From: Xanthobacter tagetidis | GTDB lineage: Bacteria; Pseudomonadota; Alphaproteobacteria; Rhizobiales; Xanthobacteraceae | NCBI RefSeq assembly: GCF_003667445.1 | Contig: NZ_RCTF01000001.1 | Span: 248,001-312,000 of the forward strand | Direction: 5' to 3' | Length of the DNA stretch: 64,000 nt | Shown: positions 1 to 8,188 of the stretch, one piece after another | Layout of the letters: every line of letters begins with the position of its first letter | How positions within the stretch are numbered: position 1 is the first letter of the stretch | Made by a program: the position numbers and the translations under genes | The notes under the pieces: generated by a model | What the model was told of the DNA's origin: nothing | The model's input: the letters and a program-made list of their open reading frames with translations, nothing else | The model's database searches: none

Positions 1-846
1 GGGCTGGCTGTCGCCATACTCCTTCAGCGCGATCTGCGTCACCTCTTCGACGTTCTTCGGGTCGGCGATGAACTTCTGCGCCTTGACGATGGCCCGCACC
101 ACCTTCTCGGCGACCGGGCGGTTCTTGGCGAGATAGTCGCGCGTGGTCTGCAGCACCACATAGCCCATGTCCTGGAACAGGACCGGGCCCTGGCCCACGG
201 TGGTGTTGAGCACATAGACCCATTCGCCGAGCCCCTCGACCGCGATCGGCCCCCACGGCTCGGTGACCATGGCGGCGTCGATCTCGCCCGCCTTGCCGGC
301 GGCGAGCTGGCGGTCGGCACCGCGGATCGGAACCAGCGTCGCGTCCTTCTCCGGGTCGATGCCGGCCGTCTTCAGAATGTAGCGCGTGGACACGTCGGTG
401 AAGCCGCCGCGCGACAGGGTGCCGATCTTGAGCCCCTTGAGGTCCTCCACCTTCGGCGCGCGGCCGAGCTTGTCGGCGATCTCCTTGCGCAGGATGATCG
501 CGCCGGCATAGTTCGACTGGATGTTCATGATCGTGACGATCGGCTGGTTCGCCTTCGCCGTCTTCACGTTGTTCTCCAGCGCCCCGTTGAGGAACTGGAG
601 CGAGCCGCCCATCAGCGCGGCGGTGGCCGGCGGGCCGCCGGAGAAATATTCGAGCGTGACGTCGAGGCCCTCTTCCTTGAAGAAGCCCTTGTCGCGCGCG
701 ACCACCAGCGGCAGGCCGAAGATCGACTTCACCGACACGCCGATATTGAGCTTGGTGTCCTGGGCGGCGGCCGGCGCGGCGATCGCGAGGCCGAGCGCGG
801 CGATGGCGATGGCGGCGAACCTGCGCCTTGTGTGTTCCCCATTCAT
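1..846 (-). CDS. NitT/TauT-family ABC transporter substrate-binding protein (C-terminus cut by window edge)
   Basis: Periplasmic binding protein of the SsuA/ThiY-like (NMT1) type, expected to deliver an organic ion to the permease and ATPase encoded just upstream on the same strand. The 282 visible residues begin with an RRRFAAI segment followed by a hydrophobic stretch ending A-A-P-A-A-A-Q, so a Tat-like or Sec signal peptide is likely. Typical family text follows: DKGFFKEEGL, the FSGG segment, and a TEPWGP segment. The ATG at 846 is preceded by GAGGGAG. The stop codon lies beyond base 1, so the C-terminus is missing. The substrate is unknown; the adjacent UbiD/acyl-CoA synthetase genes suggest an aromatic acid, which is inference. 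Confidence 0.85.
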   Translation of the reverse strand, partial: MNGEHTRRRFAAIAIAALGLAIAAPAAAQDTKLNIGVSVKSIFGLPLVVARDKGFFKEEGLDVTLEYFSGGPPATAALMGGSLQFLNGALENNVKTAKANQPIVTIMNIQSNYAGAIILRKEIADKLGRAPKVEDLKGLKIGTLSRGGFTDVSTRYILKTAGIDPEKDATLVPIRGADRQLAAGKAGEIDAAMVTEPWGPIAVEGLGEWVYVLNTTVGQGPVLFQDMGYVVLQTTRDYLAKNRPVAEKVVRAIVKAQKFIADPKNVEEVTQIALKEYGDSQP

Positions 847-895
847 GGCGTTCTCCCTCAACAGGTTGGTCTTGTTTTCCGTCCGGCTCTGCGGC

Positions 896-918
896 GCCGG
901 GGAACCGTGTGCCCCGGC
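896..918 (-). other. Intercistronic hairpin before the substrate-binding-protein gene
   Basis: GCCGGGG (896-902) and CCCCGGC (912-918) form a 7-bp stem with a 9-nt loop, in the 103-bp gap between the permease stop and the binding-protein start. Such hairpins often stabilise or attenuate mRNA so that the binding protein is made in excess. There is no T-run. Function is inferred. Confidence 0.4.
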
Positions 919-949
919 CAGCCCGCGGAGGACCGGCCGGGGGCGGGGC

Positions 950-1726
950 TCAGCTCAGGGCCTCGTCGCGCCACCGCAGAAGGCGGTTCGAGGTGGCGAC
1001 GAAGGCACGGTCGATGCTGAAGGCGAGCACCATCAGCACGATGAGCGGCATGATCATGCCGGTGGTGTCGAAGGCGCCGGCGGCGCTATCGATCATGTAG
1101 CCGATGCCGGCGCGGGCGGAGATGAACTCGCCGACGATGGCGCCGATGATGGCGAAGGAGATGGACACCCGCAGCGCCGAGAAGATCCACGGCACGCAAT
1201 TGGGCAGCAGCACCTTGTAGAACACCTGGTAGCGCTTGGCGTGGATCACCCGCATCATGTTGATGAGCTGCGGGTCCGCCGCCTTGATGCCCTCGTAGGT
1301 GTTGAGCATGATCGGCACCACCACCAGCGAGAAGGCGAGCAGGAACTTCGACGCGAAGCCGATGCCGACGAACATCACGATCAGCGGCGCCAGCGCCACG
1401 CGCGGCAGGCTGTTCATGGCGATCACGAAGGGTTCCAGTGCCGCCCCGAGCACCCGGCTGACGCCGAGGACGAGGCCGAGCATCACGCCCACCACCGCGC
1501 CGGCGGCAAGGCCCGCGAGCGCCTCCTGCATGGTGATGTAGGTGTGGTAGGTGATCTCGTTCTCCTTCAGGGATTCCCAGAAGGCGACCGCGATCAGCGA
1601 CGGGCTGGAGGTCCAGAACACCGGGATGAGGCCGAAGCGGGCCGAAAGCTCCCAGCCGCCGACGATGACGACCAGCAGCACCACCTTCAGAATGGTGACC
1701 TGACGCGCGCTGTCCTGATCCATCAT
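950..1726 (-). CDS. NitT/TauT-family ABC transporter permease
   Basis: Inner-membrane permease of 258 residues, in the usual size range for SsuC/TauC proteins. About six hydrophobic segments are visible. The BPD-transp-1 ATPase-contact loop lies around EGIKAADPQLINMMRVI, where the family EAA motif is expected. The start is taken as the ATG at 1726, giving MMDQDSAR; it overlaps the TGA of the ATPase gene in an ATGA arrangement, implying translational coupling. It works with the ATPase (1723-2574) and the binding protein (1-846). The substrate cannot be told from sequence. Confidence 0.88.
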   Translation of the reverse strand: MMDQDSARQVTILKVVLLVVIVGGWELSARFGLIPVFWTSSPSLIAVAFWESLKENEITYHTYITMQEALAGLAAGAVVGVMLGLVLGVSRVLGAALEPFVIAMNSLPRVALAPLIVMFVGIGFASKFLLAFSLVVVPIMLNTYEGIKAADPQLINMMRVIHAKRYQVFYKVLLPNCVPWIFSALRVSISFAIIGAIVGEFISARAGIGYMIDSAAGAFDTTGMIMPLIVLMVLAFSIDRAFVATSNRLLRWRDEALS

Positions 1727-2574
1727 GCCCTCCCCTGCATCGCCTTGAGCGCCTCGCCGCGCAGGTCTTCCCAGATCGCGTCGTGCAGCTCGGTGAAGCG
1801 CGGCATGTGGCGCACCTGGTCGAGGGTGCGCGGACGCGGGATGCCCACCTCGTATTCGGCGAGGATGCGGCCCGGACGCGAACTCATCACCAGGACGCGG
1901 TCGGCGAGCGCCACCGCCTCGGCGAGGTCGTGGGTGATGAAGAGCACGCTCTTCCGGTTCTCCTCCCAGTATTTCAGGAACATCTCCTGGATCAGCAGCT
2001 TGGTCTGGGCGTCGAGCGCCCCGAACGGCTCGTCCATGAGGATGAGGCGCGGATCGTCCACCAGGGTGCGCGCGAGCGAGACGCGCTGGCGCATGCCGCC
2101 GGAAATCTCGCGCGGGAAGTGGTCCTCGAAGCCGTCGAGGCCCATCACGGTGAGCATCTCGCGGGCGCGCTGCTCGCGCTCCGCCTTGGCGATGCCCTTC
2201 ACCTCCAGGCTGATGACGGTGTTCTGGAGCACGTTGCGCCACGGCAGCAGCGCGTGCTGCTGGAACACGTAGCCGAGGGGCGCCTCGGTGCCGCCGGGAG
2301 GCGCGCCGAACACTTCCACGGCGCCGCTCTGCACCGGCGTGAGGCCGGCGATGAAGTTCAGGAGCGTGCTCTTGCCGCAGCCGGACGGCCCGACGACGGA
2401 GACGAACTCCGCCTCCTTCAGCGTGAGGTCCACATGGTCGAGGATCTGCAACTGGCGCTTCTGCCGGTCCATGAGACGGTAGCTCAATCCGGCAATCCGC
2501 ACCGCATCCCTGCGATCCGGACCACCCGACCCCGCAACCACCTGAAGCCCAGATCGAGCCGCTCCCATGCGCAT
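1723..2574 (-). CDS. NitT/TauT-family ABC transporter ATP-binding protein
   Basis: Cytoplasmic ATPase of 283 residues that energises the importer. Walker A GPSGCGKST is at about residues 62-70, the ABC signature ISGGMRQR at 157-164, Walker B LILMDEP at 177-183, and the switch histidine lies in FITHDLAEA. It resembles SsuB/TauB. The first ~25 residues are low-complexity, so the true start may be somewhat downstream of the ATG at 2574. It is the promoter-proximal gene of the minus-strand operon and diverges from the UbiD-family gene across 265 bp of unusually AT-rich DNA. Confidence 0.9.
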   Translation of the reverse strand: MRMGAARSGLQVVAGSGGPDRRDAVRIAGLSYRLMDRQKRQLQILDHVDLTLKEAEFVSVVGPSGCGKSTLLNFIAGLTPVQSGAVEVFGAPPGGTEAPLGYVFQQHALLPWRNVLQNTVISLEVKGIAKAEREQRAREMLTVMGLDGFEDHFPREISGGMRQRVSLARTLVDDPRLILMDEPFGALDAQTKLLIQEMFLKYWEENRKSVLFITHDLAEAVALADRVLVMSSRPGRILAEYEVGIPRPRTLDQVRHMPRFTELHDAIWEDLRGEALKAMQGRA

Positions 2575-2839
2575 CTTCCCATTCGTAAGCTTTATTTATC
2601 GCATACCTATACCTAAATCTGAGGCGAGGTCCAGCCAGGGGCCGAATATGGTTCATGCCGTTTATGAGGGGGAGTGAGCGGTTTCCTATATTATAATACC
2701 GTTAATGCACAATATCTCATTGGCCTATGAAGAAATTTCAATCCCGTCGCGCCGCCGACGGCGTTCACTAGAACCGTAGAGCTGAGTTACGAATACGCGT
2801 AAATACGCGCTTAAATACCAAATCATCCAGGAGCCGCCC
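2575..2839. promoter_or_regulatory. AT-rich divergent control region between the ABC importer and the UbiD gene
   Basis: These 265 bases are far richer in A+T than the flanking genes. They contain a tandem ATACCT repeat (2603-2614), a perfect 10-bp palindrome TATTATAATA (2689-2698) that includes TATAAT, and an array of AATACGCG repeats near the UbiD start. This is where shared operators for both operons would be expected. I cannot assign exact promoters. Confidence 0.5.
2787..2818. repeat. Phased AATACGCG repeats upstream of the UbiD-family gene
   Basis: AATACGCG occurs at 2792-2799 and 2802-2809, followed by AAATAC at 2813-2818, so the units recur every 10-11 bp, one helical turn. The same stretch holds an inverted repeat TTACG-N6-CGTAA (2787-2802). 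It sits 22-50 bp before the ATG at 2840, the position of a repressor or activator site. The regulator is not in the window. Confidence 0.45.
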
Positions 2840-4435
2840 ATGACCCTCGCCCACAAGCCCACGGCCGACCTCGCCAGCATCCAGAACCACCCCAACCGGC
2901 ACCTCTTGGACCTGCGCGGCACGCTTGCCTGGCTGGAGCAGCAGGGCGACCTCGTGGTGACCGACAAGGAGGTCAATCCGGACCTGGAACTGACCGGCCT
3001 CCAGAAGCTGATGGACGGCGCCTGCCCGGTGCTCTTCAACAATGTGAAGGGCAAGCCCAACCATCGCCTGCTCACCAACCTGTTCGGCGACATCAACGCC
3101 GTGAACAAGATGTTCGGCTGGGCGTCCGACAAGGAGCGCACCCAGAAGCTCGCTTATGCCCTCTCCCATCCGCTGCCGCCGGTGGAGATCTCCCAGGCGG
3201 ATGCGCCCTGCCAGGAAGTGGTGATCGAGAACCCGGACGACGTGAACCCCTTCCTGGTCGCCATCCGCCACACCGAGCTTGAAAGCGAGATGACCATCGG
3301 CTCCGGCATCCGCTGCGTCTCGGGCGCGGCGTTCGGCGGCGGCACGGACCTCGGCTACAACCGCATGAATTTTCGTTGGGGCAATGTCGGCACGTTCCAG
3401 ATCTCGCCCGGCTCCCACATGTGGCAGGTGGTGAGCGAGGCTTACCGCAAGAATGAGCGCGTGCCGCTGACCTTCTGCTTCGGCGTGCCCGCCGCCTGCA
3501 CCCTGCTCGCCGGCGCCGCGTTCGACTATGTGATCCTGCCCTATGGCTGCGACGAGATCGGGGTCGCCGGCGCGGCGCAGGGCTTCCCGGTGCGCCTCGT
3601 GAAGGCCCGCACGGTGGACGCCTATGCGCTCGCCGACGCCGAGATCGTCATCGAGGGCTATATCGACCCGCGCGACAAGCGCTTCGAGACCGCCGAGGCC
3701 GAGGCCGACCAGACCCAGGGCCGCCACCATTTCCACCCGGAATGGGCCGGCTACATGGGCAAGGCCTACCGCGCGCCCACCTTCCACGTCACCGGCATCA
3801 CCACCCGCAAGCAGGAATCGAAGCCGATCGTGTTCGCGCTCGGCGCCCATACGCTGGACGAGCACAACATCGACACCTCGATCCGCGAAGCGGCCATGTT
3901 CGAGCTGTGCAACCGCATGCAGCCCGGCATCGTGCAGGACGTGAACATCCCCTACTGCATGACCGACTGGGGCGGCGTCATCATCCAGGTGAAGAAGCGC
4001 AACCGCATCGAGGAAGGCTGGCAGCGCAACTTCCTCTCGGCGCTGCTCTCCACGTCCCAGGGCATGCGGGTGGCCATCGCGGTCAGCGAGGACACCAACA
4101 TCTACTCCATGGACGAGATCATGTGGTGCATCACCACCCGCGTGAACCCGCGCACGGACATCCTCAATCCCACCCCGGGCGGGCGCGGCCAGACCTTCAT
4201 GCCGGCCGAGCGCATGACCGCCGGCGACAAGGAATGGACCGCCACCAACACCTCCTACGAGGGCGGCATGGGCATCGATGCCACCGTGCCCTACGGCTAC
4301 GAGGAGGACTTCCTGCGGCCGCAATACCCGGTCTCGAAGGTCAAGCTGGAGGACTTCCTCTCGCGCGACCAGATCACCAAGGTGCAGGCGCGCATGAGCG
4401 GCTGGACCGAGCTGCTCGCCAAGACCGGCCACTGA
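2840..4435 (+). CDS. UbiD-family prenylated-FMN-dependent (de)carboxylase
   Basis: A 531-residue member of the UbiD/Fdc/VdcC family, which reversibly decarboxylates aromatic, heteroaromatic or unsaturated acids with prenyl-FMN. The key region aligns in register with yeast-type Fdc1 at an offset of +2: Arg175 matches the cofactor-contacting arginine and His193 the metal-binding histidine; Glu239 fits the metal-binding glutamate, and Glu268/Glu272 in AEIVIEG fit the acidic catalytic pair. Residue 170 is Asp where Fdc1 has a metal-ligand Asn. No UbiX-type flavin prenyltransferase is present nearby. A good Shine-Dalgarno (AGGAG) precedes ATG 2840. The neighbouring acyl-CoA synthetase suggests catabolism rather than ubiquinone synthesis. 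The substrate is unknown. Confidence 0.88.
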   Translation: MTLAHKPTADLASIQNHPNRHLLDLRGTLAWLEQQGDLVVTDKEVNPDLELTGLQKLMDGACPVLFNNVKGKPNHRLLTNLFGDINAVNKMFGWASDKERTQKLAYALSHPLPPVEISQADAPCQEVVIENPDDVNPFLVAIRHTELESEMTIGSGIRCVSGAAFGGGTDLGYNRMNFRWGNVGTFQISPGSHMWQVVSEAYRKNERVPLTFCFGVPAACTLLAGAAFDYVILPYGCDEIGVAGAAQGFPVRLVKARTVDAYALADAEIVIEGYIDPRDKRFETAEAEADQTQGRHHFHPEWAGYMGKAYRAPTFHVTGITTRKQESKPIVFALGAHTLDEHNIDTSIREAAMFELCNRMQPGIVQDVNIPYCMTDWGGVIIQVKKRNRIEEGWQRNFLSALLSTSQGMRVAIAVSEDTNIYSMDEIMWCITTRVNPRTDILNPTPGGRGQTFMPAERMTAGDKEWTATNTSYEGGMGIDATVPYGYEEDFLRPQYPVSKVKLEDFLSRDQITKVQARMSGWTELLAKTGH

Positions 4436-4445
4436 GGCGTTCATC

Positions 4446-4511
4446 GGCGCCGGCCAGCATGGCCGGCGCCCGGCATCGGCGACCGGCGCGGCTCAGCCGC
4501 GCCGGTCGCCG
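4446..4511 (+). terminator. Two strong hairpins after the UbiD-family gene
   Basis: The first hairpin has perfect 10-bp arms (GGCGCCGGCC at 4446-4455, complement at 4461-4470) and a 5-nt loop. The second is a 17-bp perfect inverted repeat (4477-4493 and 4495-4511) around a single central base. There is no U-run, so it may terminate poorly or mainly protect mRNA 3' ends. It lies 10 bp after the UbiD stop and 94 bp before the synthetase start. Confidence 0.5.
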
Positions 4512-4604
4512 CGGAAGGCGGGCGGAGCGGCGGACTGGGCCGCACCGTCCGCCTTCCCAAACCATTTGCGAATGCAGCGACATTTGCGGGCGCGGGAGGC
4601 CCCC

Positions 4605-6191
4605 ATGGACGACATCTTCAGCGGCCATCAGCTGGACATTCCCTTTGCGTCCGTACCGGAACTCCTGGCGCGCTATCGCGACCGCGACCCGGGCCGGCTC
4701 GCCCTCGTCGACCTCGACCAGGGCAGCGAGATCACCTTCGGCGCACTGGCGGACGTGGTCGACCGCATCGCCGCCCGGCTGCTGGCGCTCGGCGTCGGCA
4801 AGGGCGACAAGGTGCTGCTGCTCTCCGACGAGTGCATCGAGAAGCTGCTGCTCTGGCTCGGCGCGTGGCGCATCGGCGCCGTCGTGTGCCCGCTCAACAT
4901 CGAGCTCAACAACGCCTACATCGCCGACTTCGCGGACGTTCTGAAGCCGAAGGTCGTGCTCTACGAGAACGGCCTCGACTACGGCGCCATCACCGGAGCC
5001 GGCCCCACCGTCCGCTTCGGCGCCTGGCGGCAGGACGGCGCGGCTGACCCGGCCGACGACTTCTTCTCGACGCTTCCCGCCGCCGTGGCGCCTGCGGATC
5101 TGCCTGCGCCGTACGGTCCGCTGGACATGGCCGCGGTGTTCTGCACCTCGGGCACCACGGACCGGCCCAAGGCGGTGGTCTACGACCATGCCGCCTACTG
5201 GCTCAGCGGCCTCTCCACCCTCGACATGCTCGGCCTCACCGAGGATGACAAGGCGCTGGAATATCGTTCGTTCGGCTGGAACTCGGCGCAGGTTCTCTCG
5301 CTGATGCCGTTCCTCCAGAAGGGCACCACGCTCCACATCGCCAAGCGGTTCTCGCACTCGCGCTTCTTCGAGTGGATCCAGAAATACGGCATCACCTTCG
5401 CGGCAGGCGTTCCGACCGTGCTGAACATGCTGCTCAACAAGCCGCTCGGCTATACCGCGGACGACCTGCCGACCCTGCGCCTGATGTCCTGCTCCTCCGC
5501 GCCGCTCAGCGCCGAGCAGTGGGTGAAGTTCGAGACGATGTACGGCATCACCCTGCTCCAGCTCTACGGCATGTCGGAGGCCGGCTGGATCTGCGGCAAC
5601 CGCCACTACAAGGCCAAGCTCGGCACGGTGGGCCTGCCGGCCAAGCACCAGGAATTCGCCATCGTCGACGGCGAGGGCAACGAATGCCCGCCCGGCGTCG
5701 AGGGCTCCGTGACCATCGGCGGGCCGCAGACCGCGCTTGGAACCCTGCGCGACGACGGCACCATCGAGCCGGTGCGCGGCCTCCGCATCAAGACCGGCGA
5801 CCTTGCGGTGCGCGACGCGGACGGCTTCATCACCGTCACCGGGCGCACCAAGGACCTGATCATCCGCGGCGGCATGAACATCGCGCCCGCCGAGATCGAC
5901 GGCGTCATCCTGGCGAGCGACATGGTCCTCGAAGGCTCCGCCATCGGCGTGCCCGACCCGATCTATGGCGAGGAGGTGGTGTGCGTGGTGGTTCCGAAGA
6001 GCCCCGACATCACCGGCGAGCAGATCGCCGCCTATCTGCGCGCGCGCCTTCCGGCGCCGAAAGTGCCGAAGAAGATCTACTTCGCCGAGAGCCTGCCCAA
6101 GAGCGACCGCGGCAAGGTGCTGCGCGACAAGCTCCGCGAGACCCTGCCGGAGCTGACCGAGGCGGCGGTTGTGAACCTCAAGGCGTCCTGA
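4605..6191 (+). CDS. AMP-dependent acyl-CoA synthetase / ligase
   Basis: ANL-superfamily enzyme of 528 residues that activates a carboxylic acid with ATP and CoA. Visible motifs are the P-loop TSGTTDRPK (181-189), YGMSEAG (321-327), KTGDLA followed by GRTKDLIIRGG (396-423), and the C-terminal catalytic lysine in SDRGKV (Lys504). The ATG at 4605 is chosen because GGGAGG precedes it by 5 bp; a TTG at 4566 in the same frame is less likely. Placed between the UbiD-family decarboxylase and a flavin-reductase-like gene on the same strand, it probably forms the CoA ester of a substrate or product in the same pathway. Substrate specificity cannot be read from sequence. Confidence 0.88.
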   Translation: MDDIFSGHQLDIPFASVPELLARYRDRDPGRLALVDLDQGSEITFGALADVVDRIAARLLALGVGKGDKVLLLSDECIEKLLLWLGAWRIGAVVCPLNIELNNAYIADFADVLKPKVVLYENGLDYGAITGAGPTVRFGAWRQDGAADPADDFFSTLPAAVAPADLPAPYGPLDMAAVFCTSGTTDRPKAVVYDHAAYWLSGLSTLDMLGLTEDDKALEYRSFGWNSAQVLSLMPFLQKGTTLHIAKRFSHSRFFEWIQKYGITFAAGVPTVLNMLLNKPLGYTADDLPTLRLMSCSSAPLSAEQWVKFETMYGITLLQLYGMSEAGWICGNRHYKAKLGTVGLPAKHQEFAIVDGEGNECPPGVEGSVTIGGPQTALGTLRDDGTIEPVRGLRIKTGDLAVRDADGFITVTGRTKDLIIRGGMNIAPAEIDGVILASDMVLEGSAIGVPDPIYGEEVVCVVVPKSPDITGEQIAAYLRARLPAPKVPKKIYFAESLPKSDRGKVLRDKLRETLPELTEAAVVNLKAS

Positions 6192-6219
6192 AAGGCGGCG
6201 CCCTGAGACGCGGTGCCCC

Positions 6220-6241
6220 GCCCCGCTCGCATGAGCGGGGC
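6220..6241 (+). terminator. Hairpin after the acyl-CoA synthetase gene
   Basis: A 9-bp stem, GCCCCGCTC (6220-6228) with GAGCGGGGC (6233-6241), closes a GCAT loop 29 bp after the stop. No U-run follows, so termination efficiency is uncertain. Confidence 0.4.
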
Positions 6242-6370
6242 TGCGGTCATGCGAAGTCGCGGCATGACCGCGCCGCAGACATTGCCTAAGATCAGGCCGA
6301 TCCGCCCCCTGGGCGCGCCCTGGCCGCCGCGCGGTCGGGTGCGCCGACTAATTCCCGCGCAGAGGCCCCC

Positions 6371-7024
6371 ATGTTCTACGAGCCCGCCAAGAACGACCAC
6401 GGCCTGCCCCACTCCCCGCTCAAGGCGATCATCGCGCCGCGGCCCATCGGCTGGATCTCCAGCCTGTCCGCCGACGGCATCGCGAACCTTGCGCCCTATT
6501 CCTTCTTCAACATGATCGGCGACGACCCGGCGCTGGTGATGTTCTCCTCCACCTCGCGCAAGGATTCGGTGGCGAACATCGAGGCCACCGGCGAGTTCGT
6601 GTGCTCGCTCGCCATCGCCGACCTGATCGACGAGGTGAACGTCTCATCGGCAGCCGTGCCGCCGGACGTGAGCGAGTTCGACCTGACCGGCCTCGCCAAG
6701 GCGCCCTCGCGCCTCGTCAAGCCGCCGCGCGTCGCCGCCGCCCCGGCCGCGCTCGAATGCGTCCATGTGGAGACCATCCAGCTCAAGGGCCGCGACGGGC
6801 GCAAGGCGGACCAGTACATGGTGATCGGCGAGGTGGTCGGCGTGTTCATCGACGACGCCGCCATCGTCGACGGCCGGTTCGACGCCGCGCGCGTCCACTC
6901 GCTCGCCCGCTGCGGCTATCTGGACTATTCCGCCATCGAGCACCTGATGGAGCGCGCGCGCCCCGGCCGCGCCAGCCTGCCCGGCATGGTGGAGGCGCTC
7001 AGGGCGAAACACGCGGCGGAGTAG
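6371..7024 (+). CDS. Flavin reductase-like FMN-binding split-barrel protein
   Basis: Protein of 217 residues with the flavin-reductase-like split-barrel fold (COG1853 type). The N-terminal text PRPIGWISSLSADGIANLAPYSFFN, read in pieces, is the FMN-binding signature of this family. It could supply reduced flavin to an oxygenase or bind flavin in another role. It is the third gene of the UbiD/acyl-CoA synthetase cluster, with a 179-bp gap before it. It is not a UbiX-like prenyltransferase, so it does not supply the UbiD cofactor in the known way. The last 26 bp overlap the convergent gene on the minus strand. Confidence 0.82.
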   Translation: MFYEPAKNDHGLPHSPLKAIIAPRPIGWISSLSADGIANLAPYSFFNMIGDDPALVMFSSTSRKDSVANIEATGEFVCSLAIADLIDEVNVSSAAVPPDVSEFDLTGLAKAPSRLVKPPRVAAAPAALECVHVETIQLKGRDGRKADQYMVIGEVVGVFIDDAAIVDGRFDAARVHSLARCGYLDYSAIEHLMERARPGRASLPGMVEALRAKHAAE

Positions 7025-8138
7025 CCGCGGCGGGCGGCGGATTGCGCTCCGGCGCGCCCCGGCAGGGCATGAACCGCTCGCTCGGCGCGAAGATCAGGAT
7101 GTCCGGCTTGAACCGGTCCACCGCATTCAGGTCGAAGCGGCAGTTGCGGTGGTGCATCCAGGCGAAGGCCGAGGTGCGCTGGGCCAGATATCCGCTCCAG
7201 AAATGCTGGGTGTAGCTGTCGCCGATCAGCATGACGCGCGGCCCGGGCCGGCCGGTCTCCTGGGCGTGCGGCGGAAAGGGATCCTTCGGATCGGCCGCCG
7301 GCATGACGCCCTCGATGGGTGTCAGGTTCTGCCGGCCATCATAGGGCGCCTTGAGCGGGTACACGACGTCCGGAAAGTCCGGCTTGGTCGAGCCCATGAT
7401 GCGCAGCAGGTCGCCCCTCATATTGGGCCGCGGGGGGCCGATGGCATCCGCGGGATCGACCGCCAGGTCCAGCCGCCCGACCGCTGCCATGACCGCATTG
7501 TAGGCGAGCAGCGAGCCGCGGTGGTTCCAATGGCTGTCGAGGAGGAACTGGACCGGCCCTCCTGCCTTTCCCGCCTGGATCACCGGCCGCACGTCGACGA
7601 AGGCGAGGCCGCGCGCCTTCATCTCGTCCCGCAGCAGGTCGTACTCCGTCGGAGAGGTCCGGCGGTTGCGCGCATATTCGGGCAGCAGCTCGTAGTTGAC
7701 GGTGGCGCCGTTGGGCGGCACGAACATGACGAACGTCCCGCCGAGCCGGCGCATCTCCGCATCCAGCATCGTGGCCACGTCCGCCAGCTCGCGCACCATG
7801 GCCGGCCGCACCAGCTGGCCCACCGACTGTTCCAGCGCCTGCTGGTCCTTGATGAAGAGCTGCCCCTTCTCGCCGACGAGCACGCGCCGGCTGCCGGTGG
7901 TGCCGAGCCATTTCTCATAGGTGCCGTGCGCCACCAGAACCGCGCCGCGGAAGCCGAACACGTTGTTGATCCAGGGGTCGAGACGCTCGGCCGCCCGCTC
8001 CCACCAGTGCGCCTCCGGCTCGATCACGGTGCGGGCCGGCGCCGGAAGATCGGGCAGCACGAGGCCGAAGGTCGGCAGCGTCAGCACCGCAAAGAACACG
8101 AAGGCCCAGTAGCGGCGGAAGGCCATCAGAAGCGGCAT
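6999..8138 (-). CDS. AlgJ/AlgX-like SGNH acetyltransferase-type protein
   Basis: Protein of 379 residues with one N-terminal membrane segment (about 8-30) and a periplasmic SGNH-like domain. The paired motifs typical of AlgJ/AlgX/DltD-like O-acetylation enzymes are present: D-S-H-W-N-H at 201-206 and GDSYT at 306-310, supplying the likely Asp/His and Ser nucleophile. It would move acetyl groups onto a polysaccharide outside the membrane, using the acetyl supplied by the MBOAT partner encoded just upstream (50-bp gap). A perfect AGGAGG lies 8 bp before ATG 8138. The target glycan is unknown, because no polysaccharide synthase is nearby. Confidence 0.83.
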   Translation of the reverse strand: MPLLMAFRRYWAFVFFAVLTLPTFGLVLPDLPAPARTVIEPEAHWWERAAERLDPWINNVFGFRGAVLVAHGTYEKWLGTTGSRRVLVGEKGQLFIKDQQALEQSVGQLVRPAMVRELADVATMLDAEMRRLGGTFVMFVPPNGATVNYELLPEYARNRRTSPTEYDLLRDEMKARGLAFVDVRPVIQAGKAGGPVQFLLDSHWNHRGSLLAYNAVMAAVGRLDLAVDPADAIGPPRPNMRGDLLRIMGSTKPDFPDVVYPLKAPYDGRQNLTPIEGVMPAADPKDPFPPHAQETGRPGPRVMLIGDSYTQHFWSGYLAQRTSAFAWMHHRNCRFDLNAVDRFKPDILIFAPSERFMPCRGAPERNPPPAAATPPRVSP

Positions 8139-8188
8139 GGCTCAAGCCTCCTGGCGCGGCACGGGGAATGGGTAGCGTCAAGCATGGG

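Noticed and set aside
2689..2698. TATAAT as a -10 element for the UbiD operon
   Set aside because: No -35-like hexamer lies 16-18 bp upstream and the start codon is about 145 bp away; it may be part of a palindrome rather than a promoter.
6371..7024. UbiX-like flavin prenyltransferase partner for the UbiD enzyme
   Set aside because: The sequence is a flavin-reductase-like split barrel (PRPIGWISS), not the UbiX Rossmann-like fold.
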